This document shows positions 7,723-16,685 of a stretch of DNA of 64,000 nt, one piece after another. How positions within the stretch are numbered: position 1 is the stretch's first letter; the number at the start of each line of letters is the position of its first letter. Under the pieces are notes generated by a model that saw only the letters and a list, made by a program, of their open reading frames with translations, had not been told where the DNA came from and made no database searches. Position numbers and translations under genes: made by a program. The DNA is from QAMH01 sp900556425 (GTDB lineage Bacteria > Actinomycetota > Coriobacteriia > Coriobacteriales > QAMH01), in the NCBI GenBank assembly GCA_902475535.1, contig CABRZR010000003.1, positions 1 to 64,000 of the forward strand, read 5' to 3'.

Positions 7723-10368
7723 CTAGATGCCGAAGAGCTCCTTCGCCTTCTCGATAGCCGCCGGTATGCCCTCGGCGTTCTTTCCGCCCGCCTGGGCCAT
7801 CGCGGGCTTGCCGCCGCCACCGCCACCGATGAGCGGCGCGACGTTCGCGATAACGTCCTTGGCGTTAAAGCCGGCATCGACGGCATCCTGCGTGCCGGCA
7901 GCCAACATGAGCGGGTTTCCGCCCTCGGGATTGCGCGCGAAGAGCACGACGGCAAAGGGCTCACCGCCAGCACGCTGTTTGACGATGTCCCACATCTCGC
8001 GCATGCCCTGGACAACGGACTCGCCCAAATCGGCAACGATGAGCTTGTAGCCATCGACCTGAGCCGCTGCCTTGACGAAATCGGTGACGCTACCCTCGGC
8101 AGCCGCCTTCATGCGGCGTTTGCGCATGCCCTCGAGCTCGTCGAGCTGCGCCTGCATCTTCGCGACGCGCTCGGAGACGTCGAGGGGCGGCACCTTGAGG
8201 AAGCGCGCGGTCTCGCGCAGTTCTTCCTCCATGCGCGACATGTACTCGTAGGCCTTGATGCTCGTCACGGCTTCGAGACGGCGCGTGTTGGCGCCAATCG
8301 AGGTCTCCTGCGTGATCTTGAACAGGCCGATCTCGCTCGTGTTACCCACGTGCGTACCGCCGCAGAGCTCCTTGGAGAAGGTGCCCGTCTCGATGACGCG
8401 AACGAACTCGCCGTACTTCTCGCCGAAGAGCGCAAGGACGCCTGCCTCGCGCGCGGCGGTAAGCGAGGTCTCGTAGGAGTATACGGGCAGATCGGACATG
8501 ATGATGTTGTTGCAGATGCGCTCGACCTCGAGGATCTGCTCGTGCGTCATGGGCTCGAAATGCGTGAAGTCGAAGCGCAGCCTGTCAGGTGCGACGAGCG
8601 AACCGGCCTGCTTGACATGCTCGCCGAGCACCTCGGTGAGCGCCCGCTGCAAGATGTGCGTCGCCGTGTGGTTGCGGGCGATGAGCGCGCGACGGCGCTT
8701 ATCGATGGCGGCGTGCACGACGTCATCCTTGTGCATGGAGCCCGACGTGACCGTGCCATAGTGGACGGGCAGGCCCTCCTCCGGACGCTTCGTGTCATCG
8801 ATGACGATGGTGCCAAGCTCGCTCGTGATGGTGCCGGTGTCTCCCACCTGGCCACCCATCTCGCCATAGAATGGCGTCTTGTCGAGCACGATGGCGACCT
8901 CGTCGCCCTCGTTGGCCTCATCGACAATCGAGCCATCGACGATGATGTCGACGATGCGTGCGTCGCACTCGTCATCCTTGTAGCCCACGAACTCGCTCGG
9001 CCCATGCACGTCAAGGATGTGCGTGAAGATGTCGCCGAAACCATCCCAGGCCTCGTCATTGCGCGCCGCACGCGCACGCTCGCGCTGAGCGGTCATCTCG
9101 CGCTCGAAGCCCTCCATATCGACGCTAATTCCGTGCTCGAGACAAATCTCGGCAGTGAGCTCGACGGGGAAACCATAGGTATCGTGCAACGTGAAGGCGG
9201 CGACGCCATCGAGCACGTCACCCTCGTCCATATCCTCGATGGTCTCCTCGAGGTAATGCATGCCCGTATCGATCGTGCGATTGAAGCGCTCCTCCTCGGA
9301 GAGCAGAACCTTCTCGATGAGGGCCTTGTTCTCGATGATCTCCGGGTATACCGCGCCCATCTCCGTGCAGATGGCGTCGAGGAAGCTCTTGAGGAAGGGG
9401 GCTTCGATGCCGATGAGACGGCCATGGCGCACGGCGCGGCGCAGCAAGCGGCGCAGGACGTAGCCGCGTCCCTCGTTGGAGGGCAGGATGCCGTCACCAA
9501 TCATGAAGACGATGGCGCGGGAATGGTCGGCCATGATGCGCAACGAGAGATCCGTGAGCTCGTCATCGCCATAGTGACGACCGCTCAGGCGCTCTCCTAC
9601 CTCGATGAGGCCATGGAGGATGTCGGTGTCGAAGTTGGAGCTCACGCCCTGCATGATGGCGGCCATGCGCTCGAGGCCGAGGCCCGTATCGATGTTCTTC
9701 TTCTCAAGCGGAACCATCGTGCCGTCTTCCTGACGGTCAAACTGCGTAAAGACGAGGTTCCAATACTCGAGGAAGCGATCGCAATCGCAGCCGGGCTTGC
9801 AATCCGGGCTGCCGCAGCCAACGTCCTCGCCTTGGTCATAGTAGAGCTCGGAGCACGGACCGCAGGGGCCGGTGGGGCCGGCAACCCAGAAGTTATCGTC
9901 GGCGCCAAGGCGCGAGATGTGGTCTGCCGGGACGCCGACTTCCTGCCAGATGTCGGCGGTCTCCTCGTCCTCCTCGTAGATCGTGACATAGATGCGATCG
10001 GGGTCGAGACCGAGCACGTCGACGGAGAACTCATAGGCCCAGGCGCACATTTCCTTCTTGAAGTATGCGCCGAAGCTGAAGTTGCCAAGCATCTCGAAGA
10101 ACGAGAGATGACGGCCATCCGTGCCGATGATGTCGATGTCATTGGTGCGCACGCACTTCTGCGCGGTGGTCGTGCCCACGTAGCGGGGATCGAGGTGCTT
10201 TTGCTGCAGGAAGTAGGGTTTGAACTGCACCATGCCCGCAACGGTGAGCAGCAAGGATGGGTCATCGGGGATGAGCGAGGAAGACGGCCAGCGTTGACAG
10301 CCTTTTTCCTCGAAGAAATTCAGGTATGCCTCGCGAATCTCTGCGGACGTGATGGGTTTGGACGCCAT
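7723..10368 (-). CDS. alaS: Alanyl-tRNA synthetase
   Basis: 881 residues, full length. The class II catalytic core starts at the N-terminus (AYLNFFEEKG; TVAGMVQFKPYF). The editing domain carries HTATH and CGGTH zinc-binding motifs, and the glycine-rich C-terminal C-Ala/DHHA1 segment ends in IGGGGGGKPAMAQAGG. It charges tRNA-Ala and clears mischarged serine and glycine. The ATG at 10368 follows AAGGAG with 4-nt spacing. Only 46 nt separate it from the upstream gene, so no long leader such as a T-box fits. Confidence 0.98.
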   Translation of the reverse strand: MASKPITSAEIREAYLNFFEEKGCQRWPSSSLIPDDPSLLLTVAGMVQFKPYFLQQKHLDPRYVGTTTAQKCVRTNDIDIIGTDGRHLSFFEMLGNFSFGAYFKKEMCAWAYEFSVDVLGLDPDRIYVTIYEEDEETADIWQEVGVPADHISRLGADDNFWVAGPTGPCGPCSELYYDQGEDVGCGSPDCKPGCDCDRFLEYWNLVFTQFDRQEDGTMVPLEKKNIDTGLGLERMAAIMQGVSSNFDTDILHGLIEVGERLSGRHYGDDELTDLSLRIMADHSRAIVFMIGDGILPSNEGRGYVLRRLLRRAVRHGRLIGIEAPFLKSFLDAICTEMGAVYPEIIENKALIEKVLLSEEERFNRTIDTGMHYLEETIEDMDEGDVLDGVAAFTLHDTYGFPVELTAEICLEHGISVDMEGFEREMTAQRERARAARNDEAWDGFGDIFTHILDVHGPSEFVGYKDDECDARIVDIIVDGSIVDEANEGDEVAIVLDKTPFYGEMGGQVGDTGTITSELGTIVIDDTKRPEEGLPVHYGTVTSGSMHKDDVVHAAIDKRRRALIARNHTATHILQRALTEVLGEHVKQAGSLVAPDRLRFDFTHFEPMTHEQILEVERICNNIIMSDLPVYSYETSLTAAREAGVLALFGEKYGEFVRVIETGTFSKELCGGTHVGNTSEIGLFKITQETSIGANTRRLEAVTSIKAYEYMSRMEEELRETARFLKVPPLDVSERVAKMQAQLDELEGMRKRRMKAAAEGSVTDFVKAAAQVDGYKLIVADLGESVVQGMREMWDIVKQRAGGEPFAVVLFARNPEGGNPLMLAAGTQDAVDAGFNAKDVIANVAPLIGGGGGGKPAMAQAGGKNAEGIPAAIEKAKELFGI

Positions 10369-10414
10369 GATGCTCCTTGCCTGTTCGTGCTTCTATAGGG
10401 ATATGAGATACGTG

Positions 10415-11068
10415 TTACGCGGTTTTGGTCGAGGTGGCCGCAGCCTCGTCATGCTCCTCCTGAGCAGGCGCATGCGGGACAGCCTGACCGTTTGCCTCGA
10501 TGACGATGTCGACTTCCTCGACTACCACGCCTTCGGCTGCAGTATCTGCGGCCTGCTGGGCGGCGGCCTTCATCGCCTCGTCATCGGCAGGGCTCGTCTG
10601 CGACTGGGCGTCCTGCGCGGGCTGCTCATCCGTCTCGCGCGCGCCACCGATGGGATAGACCAGACGCTCCTGCTTCACCTTGTTGCTGCGCTTGGTGCCA
10701 AGCGAACCGCGAATGCGATCGACAATCGAGGTCACGGCCTCGGCAGGTGCGGAGGTCACGGCATCGACCGTAGTGGCGGCCTTGCCGGCGACATCGGTGA
10801 TCTGCTCGACGTCCTCGAGTATGGCGTCAACGCGCAGCATCTCGAGATTGACCGTATCGAGCATGAGCTCGGCCTTGTCTACCATGGGGTTGACCTTGGT
10901 AAGTGCAGGCGCAACCTCTTTCTCGGCGTCAGCGGCGATGTTCTGGACCGACTTCATCGTCACGCTCGCACGATAGAGGATGATGATGAGAAAGACGAGG
11001 GCAACGATGCCCAGAATAACGAGTACGGCTGCCGCGAACGGCCATGCCTGTGAAAGAAAGTCTCCCAT
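10415..11068 (-). CDS. Membrane-anchored coiled-coil protein (DUF948-like)
   Basis: 217 residues from the ATG at 11068; an upstream TTG at 11080 is possible but is placed within the GGGGGC ribosome site itself. One strong transmembrane helix (about residues 10-32, AAAVLVILGIVALVFLIIIL) is followed by an amphipathic helical region with regularly spaced V/I/L (DTVNLEMLRVDAILEDVEQI), and an acidic, Ala/Gln-rich low-complexity tail. This resembles DUF948 proteins of Gram-positives, whose function is unknown. It sits between rarA and alaS on the same strand. Confidence 0.7.
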   Translation of the reverse strand: MGDFLSQAWPFAAAVLVILGIVALVFLIIILYRASVTMKSVQNIAADAEKEVAPALTKVNPMVDKAELMLDTVNLEMLRVDAILEDVEQITDVAGKAATTVDAVTSAPAEAVTSIVDRIRGSLGTKRSNKVKQERLVYPIGGARETDEQPAQDAQSQTSPADDEAMKAAAQQAADTAAEGVVVEEVDIVIEANGQAVPHAPAQEEHDEAAATSTKTA

Positions 11069-11212
11069 GAAAGCCCCCAAAATCGTATCGGGTTCACGTG
11101 TGCATATACAGACCTAGATGATAGCGCAGTTTGCCCCGCTTGCGAAACGCGATGTCCTCTTTTGCGCATAAAGAATCCGCTTGGTTTGTGTGCAGGCGTG
11201 CTGTCTCACTTC

Positions 11213-11272
11213 GACGGTCGCTTCCCGACAGCCCGCTTCGCGGTCTTTACGGCGCGCTCCCTTGCACCTTCG
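11213..11272 (+). repeat. 60-bp dispersed repeat, copy A
   Basis: This segment matches the reverse complement of 40377-40436 at 55 of 60 positions (my hand count). It lies in the gap between rarA (ends 11301) and the DUF948-like gene. It contains short palindromes (GACAGCCCGC...GCGGTC) and is not coding in either context. Confidence 0.8.
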
Positions 11273-11300
11273 TTCGACAGCCCGCCTGCGCGCAACTAAC

Positions 11301-12593
11301 CTATTCCTCTGGCGGGAAGCGGAGCTTTTCCCAGCCGATACTGGTCGGTTTGTAGAAGCATCCGCGTTCGAGGCCATCGGGTAGATACTGCTGCTCCACC
11401 TGGGCATTCGGGTAGTCATGGGGATACAGATAGGTGCCGTAATTCTCGGAGCCGGGACGATGGCGGTCGCGCAAATGCGGCGGAACGCTACGCAGCGGAC
11501 CTTCGCGCACCTCCTTGAGTGCGGCGTCGATGGCGAGGTAGGCCGCGTTGGATTTGGGGGCAAGCGCCATGTAGATGGCCGCTTCGGCCAGATTGATGCG
11601 GCATTCGGGGTACCCGATGCTCTCGGCCGACTTGAATGCCGCCGCGGCGATCGTAATCGCACGCGGGTCGGCAAGGCCCACATCCTCGCTTGCCAGGATG
11701 AAGATGCGGCGCGCGATGAAGCGCGGATCCTCTCCGCCCTCGATCATGCGCGCAAGCCAGTAGACGGTCGCGTCGGGATCGCTGCCCCGCATCGACTTGA
11801 TGAAGGCCGAGATGACGTCGTAGTGCGTGTCGCCGTCCTTGTCGTAGGGAAGCTGGCGGCGCGGCGATGCCTCACGAACCTGCTCGACATCGATCTTCTC
11901 CCCCGGGTCCGTGACGGCGGCCGCGATCTCGAGCGTCGTGAGCGCCGTACGGGCATCGCCACCTGCAGTGATGACGATGGCATTGAGCGCATCATCGGTA
12001 ATCTCGTACTCGTCGGCAAGGCCACGCTCGTCCTCGAGCGCACGCTTGACGAGCATCTTGATGCCATGATTGCCGATGGGCTTGAGCTCGACGATGCGCG
12101 AGCGAGAAATGAGCGCCGAGTTGACCTCGAAGAAGGGATTCTCCGTCGTCGCGCCAATTAGGATTACGATGCGATCCTCGACGGCGTGCAGCAGGGCATC
12201 CTGTTGCGAGCGCGAGAAGCGGTGAATCTCGTCAATGAAGAGGATGGTGCGACGCTTGAAGGCAAGAAGCCGCTCCTCTGCCGCCTTGATCTCGCGCCGC
12301 AGGTCTGCCACCGTACCCGAAACGGCCGAAACCTCGACAAAGGCGGCGTTCGTGGAATTGGCGATGACATGCGCGATGGATGTCTTGCCCGTGCCCGCAG
12401 GACCGAAGAGAATGACCGAGGAAAGCGTGTCGTTGGCAATCGCGCGTCTGAGCCAGGTGTCCTTGCCAACCGCATCTTCCTGGCCGACGATCTCGTTGAG
12501 CGTGCGCGGACGCATGCGCACGGCAAGCGGAGCCGCCGCAAAGCGCGTCTGCCCATCTACTTCGCTGAAGAGCGTGTCCATCGAGCTATCCAT
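11301..12593 (-). CDS. rarA: Replication-associated recombination AAA+ ATPase RarA (MgsA)
   Basis: About 430 residues of clamp-loader-type AAA+ ATPase acting at stalled forks. Motifs: PLAVRMRPRTLNEIVGQ at the N-terminus, Walker A GPAGTGKTS, Walker B ILFIDEIHRFSRSQQD, sensor ATTENPFFEVN, and the C-terminal RarA tetramerisation region (LYPHDYPNAQVEQQYLPD). No convincing ribosome site is seen; either the ATG at 12593 or the GTG at 12599 may start it. It lies 56 nt downstream of xthA. Confidence 0.95.
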   Translation of the reverse strand: MDSSMDTLFSEVDGQTRFAAAPLAVRMRPRTLNEIVGQEDAVGKDTWLRRAIANDTLSSVILFGPAGTGKTSIAHVIANSTNAAFVEVSAVSGTVADLRREIKAAEERLLAFKRRTILFIDEIHRFSRSQQDALLHAVEDRIVILIGATTENPFFEVNSALISRSRIVELKPIGNHGIKMLVKRALEDERGLADEYEITDDALNAIVITAGGDARTALTTLEIAAAVTDPGEKIDVEQVREASPRRQLPYDKDGDTHYDVISAFIKSMRGSDPDATVYWLARMIEGGEDPRFIARRIFILASEDVGLADPRAITIAAAAFKSAESIGYPECRINLAEAAIYMALAPKSNAAYLAIDAALKEVREGPLRSVPPHLRDRHRPGSENYGTYLYPHDYPNAQVEQQYLPDGLERGCFYKPTSIGWEKLRFPPEE

Positions 12594-12649
12594 GGACACA
12601 TGATACCGCAGACAGATAATGCCGCGGGACCGCGGGCATATGCTGATGC

Positions 12650-13411
12650 CTACTCGTCAATATCAAGTACGAGGGAGACGGGGCAATGGTCGCTGCCGAA
12701 GATATCGGATTCGATGTCTGCCTCGACCACGGCACCCGCAAGCCCGCTGCTCACGAGGAAGTAGTCGATGCGCCACCCGACATTGCGCTCGCGGGCCTTC
12801 ATGCGATAGCTCCACCAGGAGTAAGCGTCCGTAGTATCGGGATGAACGAGACGGAAGGTATCGACGAAGCCGCTTGCCAGAAGCTCGTTGAACTTTCCGC
12901 GCTCCTCATCGGAGAAGCCGGCGTTGCCGACATTCTCCTTGGGACGCGCCAAGTCGATGGGCTCGTGCGCCACATTCATGTCACCGCAGACCACAACGCC
13001 CTTCTTCGCTGCGAGCCCAGCCAAGTACTCGCGGAAACAGTCCTCGAAATCGCAGCGGTAGTCGATGCGTGCGAGCTCGTGCTGCGCGTTGGGCGTGTAG
13101 ACGCAGACGAAGTAGAAGCTCTCGAATTCGAGCGTGATGCTGCGCCCCTCGCAGTCGAAGCGGCTGTCGCCGATACCGTAGGAGACGGCAAGGGGCTCGA
13201 CCTTCGAGAAGACGGCCGTGCCTGAATAGCCCTTCTTTTCCGCATAGCTCCAATACTCGTAGTAGTCATCGTAATCGAGCGGAGATTGCCCCTCCTGGAG
13301 CTTGGTTTCCTGTATGGCGAAGATATCCGCGTCAAATGCGCGGAAGATATCGTCGAAGCCCTTCTTGGCAACGGCACGCAGGCCATTGACGTTCCACGAT
13401 ACGAACTTCAT
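12650..13411 (-). CDS. xthA: Exodeoxyribonuclease III / AP endonuclease
   Basis: 253 residues of the ExoIII family. Catalytic landmarks are MKFVSWNVNGLRA, the metal-binding glutamate in IQETKL, VCGDMNVAHEPIDL, the WWSYRMKARERNVGWRIDYFL block and the terminal GSDHCPV histidine. It repairs abasic sites in base excision repair. It starts 18 nt after the stop of the upstream SDR-like gene and probably shares its transcript. Confidence 0.96.
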   Translation of the reverse strand: MKFVSWNVNGLRAVAKKGFDDIFRAFDADIFAIQETKLQEGQSPLDYDDYYEYWSYAEKKGYSGTAVFSKVEPLAVSYGIGDSRFDCEGRSITLEFESFYFVCVYTPNAQHELARIDYRCDFEDCFREYLAGLAAKKGVVVCGDMNVAHEPIDLARPKENVGNAGFSDEERGKFNELLASGFVDTFRLVHPDTTDAYSWWSYRMKARERNVGWRIDYFLVSSGLAGAVVEADIESDIFGSDHCPVSLVLDIDE

Positions 13412-13429
13412 GCAATCAACCCCTCAAAT

Positions 13430-14170
13430 CTACGATGCCTCGAGCACCTGGCCCGTGACATGATGTCCCGCCTCATCCGCGAGAAAGAGACACGTATCCA
13501 CGAGACTATCATATGACGTGGAGAGCGCATCGCATCCCAGAGACGAAAGCGCCTCATCCTGCGCATCGGGGAACTCACGTGCCCAACGCTCGAACTGCGC
13601 AGTCGCCGCCCGTGCGCAAACGACGTTGACGGTAATGCCATCTTCGAGCCATTCCCGTGCAGCAACACGGCTGAGACCGGCAAGCGCCTCGACCGCGGCC
13701 GCCAGCATGCCAAGGCCGGGCTGACCCTGCATCGCCATCCGCGAGCCAAGGTTAATAATCGATCCGTGCACGGCAGCCAAGTGCGGACGGCACTCACGCA
13801 TCCAGGCAAAGGCCTCGATAGTACAGTTCGAGAAGGCACGCTCGAGATCTTCGTCGCGTGTTGCACTCAAGAGCTCGGCACGCGCGACGAGCGAGCAGTT
13901 CACGAGCACGTCGATACGACCGAAACGATTCACGATATCCTGCGTGGCCTTGCGCACAGCTGGCGTGTCCTCATGCGCAACGCGCAATGCCATGACCTCG
14001 GCACCCGTCTCATCGGTAAGCGACCGGGCAAAGTCATTCACGCTCGCATGCGGTCCGACGGCCACGATATTGGCGCCTTGCGCCGCAAAGCCAACGGCGA
14101 TGGCATGCGCCATGCTTGCCTGCGCGTCACATCCGCGCACGATAACGGTCTTGCCGGAAAACGTACCCAT
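13430..14170 (-). CDS. Degenerate short-chain dehydrogenase/reductase (likely non-catalytic)
   Basis: 246 residues with a clear SDR backbone: a Rossmann N-terminus (GKTVIVRGC...MAHAIAVGFAAQGA), strand IDVLVN and ITVNVV, and a C-terminal FLADEAGHHVTGQVLEAS. The key motifs are altered. TGxxxGxG reads RGCDAQAS, NNAG reads NCSL, and the YxxxK active site region reads LAAAV in GMLAAAVEALAGLSR. The serine position (NLGSRM) is kept. It may be a regulatory or scaffold pseudoenzyme. The glycine loop loosely recalls FabI-type reductases, but the FabI tyrosine is also absent. Start ATG 14170 (GTG 14173 possible). Lies between trmH-like and xthA. Confidence 0.75.
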   Translation of the reverse strand: MGTFSGKTVIVRGCDAQASMAHAIAVGFAAQGANIVAVGPHASVNDFARSLTDETGAEVMALRVAHEDTPAVRKATQDIVNRFGRIDVLVNCSLVARAELLSATRDEDLERAFSNCTIEAFAWMRECRPHLAAVHGSIINLGSRMAMQGQPGLGMLAAAVEALAGLSRVAAREWLEDGITVNVVCARAATAQFERWAREFPDAQDEALSSLGCDALSTSYDSLVDTCLFLADEAGHHVTGQVLEAS

Positions 14171-14179
14171 CACACTTCC

Positions 14180-14998
14180 CTATCTGCAGAGCTGCCAGAA
14201 CGCGACAGCGCTTGCGGCGGCGACGTTGAGCGAGTCGACGCCATGCGCCATCGGGATGCGCACCGTGTAATCGCAACGCGCAATCGTCGCGGGAGCCAGT
14301 CCATCACCTTCGGTCCCGAATATCATCGCGAGCTTCTCCTCGGCGTTAAGCGCCGCATCGTCGAGAGGCACTGACTCATCGCTCAATGCGAAAGCAGCCG
14401 TCTTGAACCCGAGTCCACGCAAGCGCTCCATGCCCGCCTGCGGCCAATCACCTGCCACATCTCCGATGCGCGTCCACGGAATCTGAAAGACCGTGCCCAT
14501 CGACACGCGCACTGCTCGACGATAGAGCGGGTCGCAGCAAGTCGGCGTCACGAGGACCGCATCGACCTCGAGTGCGGCAGCAGAGCGAAAGATGGCGCCG
14601 ACGTTCGTATGATCGACGATCCCCTCGAGTACGGCAATGCGACGCGCACCGGCAAGCAATTCTTCGACCTCGGGCAGCTGGGGACGCCGCATGGCGCAGA
14701 GCACGCCGCGCGTCAGCTCGAAGCCCGTAAGGCTCTTGAGCATGTCTGTAGGACCCGTGTAAACGGGAACATCGCCACAAGCCGCGATGAGATCGGCGCA
14801 GCCATCGAGATGCGAACGATCCATGAGCAGCGAGAGCGGTTGCATGCCAGCATCGAGCGCACGCACTATGACCTTGGGCGACTCGGCAATGAAGATGCCC
14901 TTTTCCGGCTCGAGTCTGTTACGCAGCTGGGCCTCGGTAAGACGTGCGTACACGTCCAGCTCACCCTGGTCCAAAGATGTGATTTCGACAAGTTTCAT
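14180..14998 (-). CDS. TrmH/SpoU-family RNA 2'-O-methyltransferase
   Basis: 272 residues: an N-terminal substrate-binding domain (residues 1-100, RNRLEPEKGIFIAESPKVI) and a C-terminal SPOUT knot. The three SpoU motifs are present: HTNVGAIFRSAAAL, IFGTEGDGL and IPMAHGVDSLNVAAASAV. It should transfer methyl from SAM to a ribose 2'-OH of rRNA or tRNA; the exact target cannot be told from sequence alone. It is the first gene after the rubrerythrin terminator. Confidence 0.9.
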   Translation of the reverse strand: MKLVEITSLDQGELDVYARLTEAQLRNRLEPEKGIFIAESPKVIVRALDAGMQPLSLLMDRSHLDGCADLIAACGDVPVYTGPTDMLKSLTGFELTRGVLCAMRRPQLPEVEELLAGARRIAVLEGIVDHTNVGAIFRSAAALEVDAVLVTPTCCDPLYRRAVRVSMGTVFQIPWTRIGDVAGDWPQAGMERLRGLGFKTAAFALSDESVPLDDAALNAEEKLAMIFGTEGDGLAPATIARCDYTVRIPMAHGVDSLNVAAASAVAFWQLCR

Positions 14999-15013
14999 AG
15001 CATCACCAATGAA

Positions 15014-15045
15014 GACGGGCCACCGGGAAACCCCGATGGCCCGTC
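15014..15045 (-). terminator. Hairpin downstream of rubrerythrin
   Basis: Perfect 9-bp arms GACGGGCCA (15014-15022) and TGGCCCGTC (15037-15045) with a nested CGGG/CCCG stem. It lies between the rubrerythrin stop and the trmH-like start. The T tract after it is poor, so termination may be partial. Confidence 0.55.
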
Positions 15046-15067
15046 GTCTTTGCCTGTTGAAAAGCTG

Positions 15068-15607
15068 CTAGTAGTTCTCGGCGCGAAGCTCGAAGAAAGC
15101 CTTGGGGTGCGAGCACACCGGGCAAATCTCGGGAGCGTTCTTGCCGATGACGATATGGCCGCAGTTACGGCAGATCCAGATGGCGTCGCCGTCGCGGCTG
15201 AAGACCAGGCCGTCCTCGATGTTCTCGATGAGCTTGCGATAGCGCTCCTCGTGCGTCTTCTCGATGGCACCGACCATCTCGAAACGCAGGGCGATCTCCT
15301 CGAAGCCCTCCTCGCGAGCGGTCTTAGCGAAGCCAGCGTACATGTCGGTCCACTCGTAGTTCTCGCCTGCGGCGGCATCTTCGAGATTGGCAAGCGTCTC
15401 GGGCATCTCGCCACCATGGAGATACTTGAACCAAATCTTGGCATGCTCCTTCTCGTTGTGCGAGGTCTCGAGGAACAGGGCCGCGATCTGCTCGTAGCCG
15501 TCCTTCTTCGCCTGGCTGGCGTAGTACTCGTACTTGGTGTGAGCCTGGGACTCACCCGCAAAAGCAGTCTGCAGGTTGATTTCAGTCTGGCTGCCCTTCA
15601 AATCCAT
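15068..15607 (-). CDS. Rubrerythrin
   Basis: 179 residues: an N-terminal ferritin-like four-helix domain with di-iron ligands (FAGESQAHTKYEYYA, ETSHNEKEHAKIW, E/H residues in GAIEKTHEERYRKL) and a C-terminal rubredoxin domain with two CxxC knuckles (CRNCG and CPVCSHPKAFFEL). It reduces hydrogen peroxide in the cytoplasm of anaerobes. A GAGG ribosome site 6 nt before the ATG fixes the start. A TATACT -10-like hexamer lies at 15652-15657. It is followed by a hairpin, so it may be a single-gene unit. Confidence 0.95.
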   Translation of the reverse strand: MDLKGSQTEINLQTAFAGESQAHTKYEYYASQAKKDGYEQIAALFLETSHNEKEHAKIWFKYLHGGEMPETLANLEDAAAGENYEWTDMYAGFAKTAREEGFEEIALRFEMVGAIEKTHEERYRKLIENIEDGLVFSRDGDAIWICRNCGHIVIGKNAPEICPVCSHPKAFFELRAENY

Positions 15608-15749
15608 GGTAATCCTCTTTCCTTTTGGATTGGCCGTGCAATGTGCTGCTAAGTATACGCATTTCCCGTCTGAAAGGTGGAGTGATTGTTTTATTTCTTA
15701 CGGAATACCATATTCTGTTCAAACAGGACATGGCCGATACCATGCACCT

Positions 15750-16667
15750 CTAACCCAGCGTGATGAAGTCGTAGGGCGTGGTCTGGTAGACGTAATAGTT
15801 GAGCCAATTGCTGTAGAGCAGATTGGCGTGCGCGCGCCAGCGCTTGATGGGCAACTTGGTCACATCATCGTGCGGATAATAGTGCGCAGGCAGGGCCGGA
15901 TTCTTGCCGGCGTCAAGATCACGTCGGTATTCCTCCCCCAGCGTGCGACCATCGTATTCGGGATGTCCCATGATGAAGACCTGCGCGCCGTTGTCGGTCA
16001 TGAGCGCATAGGGGCCAACCTCGCGCGAAGTCGCGATGACGCGCAACTCGGGCACTGCCTCGATGTCCTCGAGACGGTTTTCGGTATTGCGGGAATGCGG
16101 CGCCCAGAACGTGTCGTCAGCGCCACGCAGGAGCATCGATGACTTGCGATCGACCGCATGCTCGAAGACGCCATGTACGCGCTGGTCGAGCTGGTACTTG
16201 GGAATGCCATAATGGTAGTAGAGCGCAGCTTGCGCACCCCAGCAGATGTGGAACGTGCTCGTGACATGTTCCTTGCTCCATTCCATAATCTCGCAAAGCT
16301 CATCCCAGTAGTCGACATCCTCGAAATCGAGGTCCTCGACGGGGGCACCCGTGATTATCATGCCATCGAACTTGCGCTCGCGTATCTCGTCGAAGGTCTT
16401 GTAGAAAGCGAGCATGTGATCTGGTGACGTGTTGGCTGCCGCATGGCTCCTCGTATGCATGAGCTCGAGCTCCACTTGCAAAGGCGAGTTGGAAAGCACG
16501 CGTGCAATCTGCGTCTCGGTCTTTACTTTATCGGGCATGAGGTTGAGCAAGAGGACATGGAGCGAACGTATGTCCTGCGTCATGGCACGTGTCTCGGTCA
16601 TGACGAAGATGTTCTCGCCTTCCAAAACCTCGGTTGCGGGAAGGGCGTTGGGAATCTTGATAGGCAT
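15750..16667 (-). CDS. metA: Homoserine O-acyltransferase MetA, predicted acetyl-CoA type
   Basis: 305 residues of the MetA class I amidotransferase-like family. Catalytic Cys142 lies in FHICWGAQAALYYHYG, with His235 and Glu237 in IMGHPEYDG. Position 111 is glutamate (TGAPVEDLDFEDVDYW). In characterised MetA proteins Glu111 favours acetyl-CoA and Gly111 favours succinyl-CoA, so this enzyme probably makes O-acetylhomoserine for methionine synthesis. It follows dnaJ by 18 nt on the same strand. No SAM riboswitch is visible upstream. Confidence 0.95.
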   Translation of the reverse strand: MPIKIPNALPATEVLEGENIFVMTETRAMTQDIRSLHVLLLNLMPDKVKTETQIARVLSNSPLQVELELMHTRSHAAANTSPDHMLAFYKTFDEIRERKFDGMIITGAPVEDLDFEDVDYWDELCEIMEWSKEHVTSTFHICWGAQAALYYHYGIPKYQLDQRVHGVFEHAVDRKSSMLLRGADDTFWAPHSRNTENRLEDIEAVPELRVIATSREVGPYALMTDNGAQVFIMGHPEYDGRTLGEEYRRDLDAGKNPALPAHYYPHDDVTKLPIKRWRAHANLLYSNWLNYYVYQTTPYDFITLG

Positions 16668-16685
16668 GAGATTCTTCTTCAGGTG

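Noticed and set aside
10369..10414. T-box leader for alaS
   Set aside because: The gap to the upstream gene is only 46 nt and shows no specifier or T-box sequence.
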